A stretch of 64,000 nt of DNA. Source: Sepiola atlantica. Lineage: Eukaryota > Mollusca > Cephalopoda > Sepiida > Sepiolidae. The notes beneath the pieces are model-generated. The model was not told the DNA's origin, did no database searches, and was given only the letters and a program-made list of their open reading frames with translations. Positions 55,811-64,000 of this stretch are shown piece by piece. The position numbers and the translations under genes are program-made. Within the stretch, counting starts at the first letter, position 1. Every line of letters starts with the position of its first letter. The stretch covers positions 58,630,080 through 58,694,079 of the forward strand of contig OY744529.1 in assembly GCA_963556195.1 (NCBI GenBank), in the 5' to 3' direction.

Positions 55811-56200
55811 TGTCCCAACACTGAGAAGCAGCTGTTCCTAATATTTATGGTGAATGGAAAAGTTCAAGTAGTCTATATAGGTAAAGTACCATAACACCTC
55901 CTCCCAAGCCTTACTCCCTCAGGAGTCACAATATCATTTCCTTTTTGGATTAACGCTATTCTGAGGCTGCTTGAGGTAGCTGTATGTAAAAAGTGTCGTA
56001 TCTGGAACCAAAAAATTTTTCTGGGGAGTGCTGTCGGTTTCTTCCGATAGTCGTTCCCTAATTTGATTTAGGTGTCTCTTATGAGAGAACTGAGGGCCAG
56101 TATAGACTGGGATGGTTCCAACACTGAGAAGCAGGTGCTCCCAATATTTATGGTGAGTGGAAGAGTTCAAATAGTTCGTATAGGTAAAGTACCATAACAA
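55811..56200 (+). repeat. 82-bp direct repeats, 305 bp apart
   Basis: ccaacactgagaagcag, aatatttatggtga, agagttcaa-like and ataggtaaagtaccataaca recur at 55813-55895 and 56117-56200. Between them acctcctcccaagcctt is pyrimidine-rich. The arrangement could be an old LTR-type structure. Confidence 0.65.
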
Positions 56201-56262
56201 ATATGGAAATAAATAATTTATTTAATGAATTCATTTAACATATCAAATTGGATATTAGAAGT

Positions 56263-57081
56263 TGTAACAGAAGACAAAGTTAAATGGATTTCGATTTGTT
56301 TATTTTATTCTATATGAAGACAAATAAGGTTTGTAGGCATACAATTGTCTTCCTTTGAGAGATAATTGCCTATGACCTTAGATAGCGTGTTGATCATGTG
56401 ATTGGTCCTATGAGATGGTCATATGATCCTTACTCCCAAAATATATTCTTTCTCTTTCAGCATTCGCCCTTCTTGAAGACAGTCACCTTCCTCTTGGTTC
56501 CTACTCACACAATGCGGTGTGTAAACAAGTAAGTTTTCCTTTGTGGTTAGCAGCTCCTTTTGTCTATCAATACTATTCTTGTGACACTATGCGCTTTTCG
56601 TAACAAGATTACCCAGGTTGATCGAAAAACGCAGTAAAATAAATAAGTATTATAACCTGATGGTAACGAGATGTAGTCCAGGGGTGTGAGTAGATGTCGA
56701 CTGTGATTCTTGTGATAATTTTAACTTTGAGACTGAAATTGAAATTGTAAACATTTTATTGTTTTTATTTTGATGTATGCCGATTTGAGATATGTATGAA
56801 AAACAATTGTTAGAATGATGTCATTGGATGACAGAGAATCGCGGAAAACATTAAAGCAAGGCCTACAATCGAACTGAATGGATGTTTCGCTTTTTGCTTC
56901 CCCAAGCTGGGGTAAGGGAGTTGTCTGCATCTCTAAGGCAGACGTATATCAAAGGAATGTCGACATTCTACTGCAATAAATTATAAGCTATATAAAAACC
57001 CTTTCTTGTTTGGATTCTTCATTTCTGCTGCACCACCTTTTCGCATTTGTGAACCACTAAAAGAACAAGAGGACACACTCA
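56263..57081 (+). repeat. Possible solo LTR with PBS-like junction
   Basis: A TATA box (tatataaaaa) lies at 56991-57000, and 80 bp on the sequence ...acactca is followed by atttggtgccgtga. TTTGGTGCCG is a familiar primer-binding junction downstream of BEL/gypsy LTRs. The start (tgtaacag at 56263) is a guess. No gag or pol follows, so this is a weak call. Confidence 0.3.
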
Positions 57082-57723
57082 ATTTGGTGCCGTGATGATG
57101 TTACATTTTAATTTGTATAGGGACGTTCATATCATATCTTTGTTGTATTAACATCCTTATAGCTTGTATATAAAATGTTACTATTGTGGTGAATGAGAAT
57201 AATGGCCTCTCTCTGCATGCCTAGATAGTGTCTATACAGCGATTGAAAACTTGCATATATATATATGTGTGTATGCATGCATGTGGTAGTGTTCATATAA
57301 GGTGGCAAAAATTCATGACACCATCTTTTCAAAACTGACGCGTATTGAAGGTAGTCTATTCATTTTATCTTTTGGACATTTTTTGTAAAATAAGGTTCTA
57401 GAGTTGCTGCAAGGGTACTATAGAGGAAAAGCTCTGGTAAATGTTTGTTGGTTAAAGCTTTGATCAATGCAATCCCTAATTTACACATGAAAAATTAATT
57501 TTGGTGACCTTTTAACAGATAACTTTTAACACTTGCCAGTACTGCTGAACTTGAATCCAGTCATTGCTCTTCTTTTACTAAGAATATTTTACAGACAAAT
57601 TCAAAATTGACAGTTGATAACATTCCTTTTGAACCCTATCTGCTGAGAGGCCACACAAAAATCATTCTCCTTTTCCTATTCTTTATTTTCCTACTTTTTA
57701 TCATTTATTTCTCTTGTCTGCTT
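57082..57723. other. Anonymous AT-rich DNA
   Basis: No gene or repeat recognised. Confidence 0.5.
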
Positions 57724-57789
57724 TACAAATGAATAAGGAAGATTATTGAGAGTTAAATAACTATCAATAATCTTCTTTATTCATTTGTA
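57724..57789. repeat. 26-bp inverted repeat (hairpin)
   Basis: Arms 57724-57749 and 57764-57789 pair with one mismatch around a 14-nt loop. No TA or other duplication suggests a MITE. Confidence 0.8.
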
Positions 57790-57847
57790 TTGGTGTCCCC
57801 GATGTAAACACATCTATTTTCTTCTAGCTTTTGCATGTTCTGTGCTA

Positions 57848-57850
<3 letters not shown>

Positions 57851-57894
<44 letters not shown>

Positions 57895-57920
57895 CGAGAG
57901 AGAGAGAGAGAGAGAGAGAG
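57851..57920. repeat. (AG)n microsatellite
   Basis: AG run of about 35 units with AAAG and GCG interruptions. Confidence 0.95.
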
Positions 57921-59139
57921 CAGATAAAATTAAGAAATGAAAAGTATTTTCTTGTTTTTATAGCTTAACATAAAAGTTTCATAGTCAAAATGTAGCTAAT
58001 AGGTCAGTCTAAACTACGTATCAATGTACTATTTTATATCTTTAGCCTCAGAATAAAAACAAACAACATTTTACTAATTAGCTATTTTAAAATGCAATGA
58101 AAATGTTTTATATTTACATTTCAGAGAACAAGTTCATTGCAGAAAGCATTTGTAGTAACCATAAACATTCTGATAGCACCCAAAATGTGCTTCTGTGAGT
58201 AGATCATTGATTTTAATATGTATTCGACAACCTGTGACTTGTTGGGTCAACATTGGTACATTGTACATTAGTGTATATATTTTGTGTCCTTAGATACATA
58301 GATGTTTTAAAAGTACATCCAGAGTGTTCGAGAATAAATTTACAATCTGCTTTCAATTTAAGTTAAATTAGCCAGATTCCACTAAAAAGCATTGGAGATA
58401 TTAATTGTGACAAAAAATGAACTATATTTACATTATCCAATCAAAACACTTGTTGCTATGGTGACTGATCAGATAGATAACCGTTTACATGTCGATGCAT
58501 TATTTATGTCATTTATTTATTTACGTCATCCTTTTACTCTGTTGCTAATCCTCCTTTTATTCGCACCTCCCCCCACCCATATTTCTTTCCTCCAACCACT
58601 CATTCGCTCTTCCCACTGTCTAATATATTCAATGTACAAACAAGCAAGCAAGATTATAAAAGTTTTAGTATTAAATAGATTCATCATACCAAGATTAGAA
58701 GCATAGCAACCAAATTTAATAAATTATATCGATATACTGGTTTCACTTTTGCACATCTTTTGGAGCATTCGTTCACAACCCCTTTTAGTCTATGTAACTG
58801 TGCACATTTTTGCTCAAGACCAATGCAGAGAGACATGTGATATGTTAATGTGCATAGAGTAAGCTTTCGATCCATACCAAATTTGTTTTAGGAAATATTT
58901 ACTGGATTTTTCTTATAAATAATTATTAAAGTATTTCCTAGTTTGGCCGTTGTGAATTCCCTACCAGTTTATTTCAGTTCCTTGTATATGTATATCAGTT
59001 TTTTTGTTTTTGTCTTTTTATCTAGTGATTTATCCTGAATAACAATTGTATTTGTTTCTGGTGGAGCTATTTCTTTTTTTAAATTGGATATAATTGTATA
59101 TGTATATATGTATGTTGGATAGATAGTATTCTAGTGTCC
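57921..59139. other. Anonymous AT-rich DNA
   Basis: Frames up to 104 codons show no motif. Nothing to annotate. Confidence 0.5.
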
Positions 59140-60660
59140 TTATTTAAGAGTAAAGTTAGCAAGTTACACTATGGTAACTACCGCGGCATTGCTCTCCTGG
59201 AAGTTGTTGGAAAAGTGCTAGCCAGACTTTTTCTTGATAGACGGCTGACTCACATATGCCCGTTGATCTTACCAGACATGCTCTTCTCGGCAAGACAGCT
59301 GCAAGAATAATGTTTGGAACAAAATGTATCAAGTCTTTATAGACCTAACCAAGGCCTTTAATACTGTCAGCAGTGGAAAGTCCTTAGCAAACTTGGATGC
59401 CCACCCACATTCATCCACATGTTTAAGGAAGTACATCGAAGTATGAAAGCATGCGTATCATTCAACGGGGAACTATCATAAGAAATAGCTGCAGACAATG
59501 GTGTCAAACAAAGTGATATACGGGCCCAAACGCTGTTGTCCACATACTGTGCGGTAGTACTTTTATATGCTTTTCAAGACTATGCCACTGCCATACCTTC
59601 GGTGCAGAACTACTGGTGCAGTGTTCAATCTTAGAAGATTTGATGCTGATCCAAAACCTTCCAAACATTTGTAAGTGGGTTGCTGCGGTGCTGATGATGC
59701 TGATCTCGTCGATCAAACTGAAGATGACATGTCTCTGCTGATGGACACATTTCTCAGCAGCATCTTCTGTTTTAGATTTCACTGAAAGATTGAAAAAAAA
59801 GCCATGGTGATGTTTACTTCTCGACCAGGTGTTCTGTACTGCGAACCTAACCTTTATATTAATTGCACCAGATTGGGTGTTGTTGATACATTTGTATACC
59901 TCGTGAGCACCCTGTGAAAGGATGGTTCGCTTGATCTTGAGATACATGCTTGCATCCAGAAAGCTTCTGCTTATTTTGGTCAGTTATGGTGTGACAGAGG
60001 TGTTACATTTTAAAACGAAAGATACAGTGTACCAAACATGCATACTAACTCACCAGAAACCTATACGATTTATTGCCTGAAATGGCTTGAATGATTCCAT
60101 TAGATCTGCTTACGGAAGAAAAAGTTCAAGGATTGCATAAAAAACAATCTAAAGGAGCTCAAAATAAATGTTGAATACTGAAAATAGAAATGAGTGGCAA
60201 AAAGTTGTCTCGGAGGGTTTTAAGGTATCAGAAGCGAAGAATTTGGAACATGCAGAACTGAAACGAAATCTGCATAAATCTGGGATAGTAAAGAATGTAG
60301 ATTCTAGCAAAGCTAGTTGGAAATGTGAGACATGCTCGTATTCCATGGTCGGAAACTGGATCGCTGAACCACCTCAAGTCACATGAAAGACGTCCTCATA
60401 TACCTTTACCTCCACACCAATGATACTACTTGTACGGTATGCAGTAAAATATGCAGGTCAATTGTTGGTCTGAAAAATATTCCACAAAGCAAATCGGTCA
60501 ACCCGGTAAAGACACTTGACTTCATATATGACGCTTGGTTCAAGCCATGAAAATTAGCTGCTGGCTTGAAGAGTAAGCCATGGGAGAAGAATCGGGGAGC
60601 TGATAGCAGAGATGTTGATAGGCAGGACAGCAATCATCTGTGAAGATGGAGCAATCAACA
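59140..60660 (+). pseudogene. LINE-2 family: RT, thumb and C-terminal finger
   Basis: Pieces in changing frames read NYRGIALLEVVGKVLARLF, FIDLTKAFNTVS (motif A), SKLGCPPTFIHMFKEVH, FNGELS, NGVKQSDI (motif B), ADDADLV (motif C, 59690-59710), TFVYLVSTL-like sense near 59890, EWQKVVSEGF, LEHAELKRNLHKSG and WKCETC (start of a C-terminal zinc finger). The end gacagcaatcatctgtgaag and the following atggagcaatcaacatata match 46690-46750. Many stops and frameshifts are present. Confidence 0.75.
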
Positions 60661-60902
60661 TATATGTATGTACATGTATGCATATGTGTGTATGTCATGG
60701 CGAGTTCAATTGATCCACTGGCCTTTTTATTGTCATTCACTTATCTACTTCCGAGCTGAGGGGACAGTCTGTAGTATCACATTCCAAAGAAAATTTAAAT
60801 AAATGTTCATATAAGGCTGGTTTATGCATGTTTCTGAGATTAATTTATAATCACAAGACTAGTAAAAGGCAAGACATGAAATAGAAACGATCAGTTTTTT
60901 TC

Positions 60903-60945
60903 CGTAGACCGCTTCTAAACAACGTTGCTTCTCATCAGAAAATAC
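60903..60945 (-). ncRNA. Degenerate hammerhead motif
   Basis: Minus strand: TTTTCTGATGA, then gaagcaacgttgttta, which is close to a perfect stem II, then GAAGC in place of GAAAC. A change in the invariant GAAA box and a broken stem base predict no activity. Confidence 0.4.
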
Positions 60946-61156
60946 ATAAAATCATCCAAAAGCTGGCAAAAAACACATGTTGCCACTAAAACCTTTTTCA
61001 AAAGGAATACTTGCATAAGTCAATCCAATAGTAAAATGAATTAAGAGCAGAATGAGCTGTTGAATCCAAGTTGGCTGCTTCTGGTATGAAGAGTTTGTTT
61101 CAAGGGAGGTCACTGATTTCTTAAGCAGTTGTTCATTTAATTCACGGCTGAAAGGA

Positions 61157-61159
<3 letters not shown>

Positions 61160-61187
<28 letters not shown>
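61160..61187. repeat. (TA)n microsatellite
   Basis: Short pure TA run. Confidence 0.9.
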
Positions 61188-61188
<1 letters not shown>

Positions 61189-61529
61189 CATAAATGATAA
61201 ATGTAGCTTCTCCTTCCACTTCTTACAATTATTACATTTATCGCATTCATTAAATTTATTATTATTAATTATTATTGCTTAAACCTCTATCTGAAAGGAT
61301 ATCGAGTCCTATGCGTGTGAAAAATCTGCTGTCCTCCGATTATAAGTTGCTTTTCATTTTATTATATATACATGCTTTTTCAACATCATCTTTGATATTA
61401 TAATGTTCCAACTAAAGTTGATTTTGATCTCGTCCCATCCAGTTCTCCATTTTAAGGGTCAAATTTCTTCATTTTATGAGAAATGTTTGTTACTCGTTCT
61501 GTTATTGTGGTAATAGCATTGGAGCACAG
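61188..61529. other. Anonymous AT-rich DNA
   Basis: No feature recognised. Confidence 0.5.
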
Positions 61530-62012
61530 AGTGGAGCAGGTGTTATTGTGATTGCAAGAGTTAGGAATGGATGAAGTAAGTTCAGGGAATTTCTACCATT
61601 GCTAACCATCAGATTTTTATCACTGTTGCATGGAAAGAAATGATATGAGAATGATACAATGGGTGTGTAATGTGTGTCTTAAAGACAGGCTTAGATCGGA
61701 TGACCTCAGAGGAAGATCAAATCTTGACAGTATAGGGAGATGTGTACAAAACGGGAGACTTTGATAGTATGGCCACGTTGAAAGAATGGATGAGAGTTCT
61801 TGTGTCAGTTTATGTAGAACAGTTGAGGCAACATTTCACAGGGGAAGGCCAAGGAAAACGTGGAGGAAGTGATAAGAATGGATTTGAGAAAAAGAGGGAT
61901 AAATAAAGACCAATCAGAAATAGGTTAGTTTGGAAGTAAATCTGTAAAATTCATCCAACGCGTGGCAGCATGTAAAACGCACATGAACCGAATATGATGA
62001 TGATCATGATTT
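61530..62012 (+). pseudogene. LINE 3' end fragment with ATG-repeat tail
   Basis: Same family as 48405-49345. RVRNGxSKFREFLPLLTIR-like sense, then a deletion, ERNDMRMIQWVCNV, RSDDLRGRSNLDSIG, GRPRKTWRK-like and RGINKDQ, and the tail cgtggcagcatgtaaaacgc with accgaatatgatgatgat. Frame changes near 61635 and 61840. Confidence 0.75.
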
Positions 62013-62257
62013 TGAATGAAGGGCGATTTCCATGAAAAATGGATTCTTTGATCTTTTATAACCCCCGGGGTTAAACTACATCAATTTTAGATCTAACCAG
62101 TAGTTTGTGAGTTTATAGTGAACGCAAAACAGGCAAACACTTCGTTTTATTTGTATAGATTTACATCTAGGTACATCAACAATTTGTTAGCAGAATTTTA
62201 ATCGCGAAACAATTTTGAAAGGACACGATTTTTAACAACCGCTTGACCTTTCTGATG

Positions 62258-62935
62258 ATCTTTTTTTATTAATGAGTTTTTTTAATGAATTTAATCACCG
62301 TTTATACCAAGTATGATCTTTTTATTAATAAGTTTTTTTTAATGAATTTAATCACCGTTTATACAAAGTATGATCTTTTTATTAATGAGTTTTTTTAATG
62401 AATTTAATCACCGTTTATACCAAGTATGATCTTTTTATTAATAAGTTTTTTTTAATGAATTTAATCACCGTTTATACAAAGTATGATCTTTTTATTAATG
62501 AGTTTTTTTAATGAATTTAATCACCGTTTATACCAAGTGTGATCTTTTTATTAATGAGTTTTTTTTAATGAATTTAATCACCGTTTATACAAAGTATGAT
62601 CTTTTTATTAATGAGTTTTTTTAATGAATTTAATCACCGTTTATACCAAGTATGATCTTTTTATTAATGAGTTTTTTTTAATGAATTTAATCACCGTTTA
62701 TACAAAGTATGATCTTTTTATTAATGAGTTTTTTTAATGAATTTAATCACCGTTTATACCAAGTATGATCTTTTTATTAATGAGTTTTTTAATGAATTTA
62801 ATCACTGTTTATACCAAGTATGATCTTTTTATTAATGAGTTTTTTAATGAATTTAATCACCGTTTATACCAAGTATGATCTTTTTATTAATGAGTTTTTT
62901 TAATGAATTTAATCACCGTTTATACCAGGTGTGAC
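62258..62935. repeat. 56/57-bp tandem satellite, 12 units
   Basis: gatctttttattaat, gag or aag, a T run, aatgaatttaatcaccgttt and atac(c/a)aagtat repeat at alternating 57- and 56-bp steps (62258, 62315, 62372, 62428, 62485...). The first eight units alternate ACCAAG and ACAAAG. Confidence 0.95.
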
Positions 62936-63089
62936 TTAAAGATGAATGTTAGAAAACAAGAAGAATATAAATATACATTATTCAAAGGTAAAATGTTGAA
63001 AAGAATAGCAACAATAACTTATTTTACTATTCTTAATCTAACAAAATTATTAACCCAGAAATTTATTAGAGCAAATAGTACTAAAAAAG

Positions 63090-63091
<2 letters not shown>

Positions 63092-63154
<63 letters not shown>
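63092..63154. repeat. (TA)n microsatellite
   Basis: Pure TA run. Confidence 0.95.
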
Positions 63155-63157
<3 letters not shown>

Positions 63158-63238
63158 CAGTAGATTACAAAATTTATGACATACTTAGATTTTGAATATT
63201 ATAATGATGCTCCGAAAATCAACATTTAATGTTTATCC

Positions 63239-63323
63239 ATATGTACACGTGTTTTGAAAAAATCATTTCATTATCATTATTTCATCAGTAAAACATGTTT
63301 TATGATTTTCCTCATCAGCATAT
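63239..63323 (-). ncRNA. Type I hammerhead with mutated GAAA box
   Basis: Minus strand: stem I ATATG with CATAT (5 bp), box CTGATGA, a long stem II starting ggaaaatcat and closing with atgattttttc (G-C at the base), then AAAA instead of GAAA, a one-pair stem III with loop ACGT, and a GTA cleavage triplet. Everything fits except G12, now A, which is a catalytic residue. The copy should be inactive. Confidence 0.65.
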
Positions 63324-63619
63324 AATTCCTTATCAGTTTTAATAAAGATAATTTCCTGTGGATATATTCGCAATCAGTGTAAGAACAAAACAATATCCAG
63401 GTGGAGGGACCAAATACAACATTTTTCAATAATGATCATAGGAGAAACACATGAAATTAACATGAAAATCAAAAACACATTTCAAGATAAGATCATTTTA
63501 AGAAGAGCAACGATTACCTTCAACTCAATTTAGAATCGATTATTTCTCTCATAAACAAAACTTAATTTCTTAAAAAAAGTTAATGCTTAAAAAAAGTATA
63601 TGATGTTCATAGCTCCAAT

Positions 63620-63692
<73 letters not shown>
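63620..63692. repeat. (CA)n(TA)n microsatellite
   Basis: CA to 63638 then TA. Confidence 0.95.
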
Positions 63693-63694
<2 letters not shown>

Positions 63695-64000
63695 ATGCCC
63701 CCAAAAAGTTTCATTTCACAGTCCCGATTATTTATTTATTTTTCATGTTTTCATTTTAACATTTTAAATTAACTTTAGGCATGAATCTTCATTTATTTTT
63801 CTTTTCGTATAGAATATTTAGTGTGATTACTACAAATACATAAATAAATGCACTAAATAAATGAATAAATTAAGAAATTACAATATATTGTTTTTTTTGT
63901 GTAAAATTTATCCTTAGAAAATGTTTATAAAATTGCTAAAATCGTGTGCTAGGTCAGACTTCAAATCAAACTTTTGTATGACTAATGTTTATTCAATATA
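63693..64000. other. Anonymous AT-rich DNA
   Basis: No gene or repeat recognised to the end of the window. Confidence 0.5.

Overview
This window is metazoan non-coding DNA: AT-rich, packed with long (TA)n, (CA)n and (AG)n arrays, and built almost entirely from transposable elements and other repeats. I find no convincing host protein gene, rRNA or functional tRNA. The mix of Penelope-like elements (PLEs) with GIY-YIG endonucleases, hammerhead-ribozyme repeat ends, degraded mariners, a LINE ending in an ATG-rich tail and a Ty3/gypsy element resembles what I recall of cephalopod (octopus-like) genomes. That assignment is inference, not demonstrated.

Layout. 1-1.4 kb: unique AT-rich DNA with a 15-bp minisatellite and a GC-rich hairpin. 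1.39-5.41 kb: a decayed DNA element with matching terminal inverted repeats, carrying a large protein with an N-terminal CxxC...HxxxC motif and a C-terminal PIN-like motif. 5.6-9.5 kb: (TA)n arrays, a PLE end repeat, a complete mariner (6.67-7.95 kb) and a minus-strand PLE endonuclease remnant. 9.5-13.2 kb: a hammerhead ribozyme, microsatellites, a 384-bp tandem duplication and a second PLE remnant. 13-21 kb: mostly anonymous, with a LINE fragment, a second hammerhead and dispersed repeats. 21.5-24.1 kb: a large imperfect palindrome around a PLE endonuclease. 24.5-25.3 kb: a tRNA-like sequence followed by a canonical hammerhead, then a cluster of TGACGTCA palindromes. 26-29.4 kb: a LINE tail and two mariners, one nested in a dispersed repeat. 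30.4-30.8 kb: an inverted copy of the second hammerhead repeat. 31.27-36.48 kb: a complete Ty3/gypsy-type LTR retrotransposon with a 5-bp target-site duplication. 36.5-44.6 kb: satellites, minisatellites and a SINE-like body. 45-50 kb: two LINE families. 50.9-52.7 kb: a PLE remnant next to a SINE whose 5' end is the first ~45 nt of U2 snRNA, flanked by a perfect 14-bp duplication. 53-64 kb: inverted repeats, a mariner remnant, a possible LTR, LINE remnants, a 56/57-bp satellite and a dead hammerhead.

How the parts relate. The protein-coding elements supply or once supplied the machinery (transposase; reverse transcriptase with GIY-YIG or AP-type endonuclease; gag-pol-integrase), and the non-coding repeats (U2-headed SINE, tRNA-like/hammerhead unit, dispersed repeat ends) look like their non-autonomous passengers. 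All coding elements are broken here. The strongest candidates for something new are the U2-headed SINE at 52118-52445, the tRNA-like plus hammerhead unit at 24562-24698, the general density of hammerhead motifs, and the TIR element at 1390-5409.
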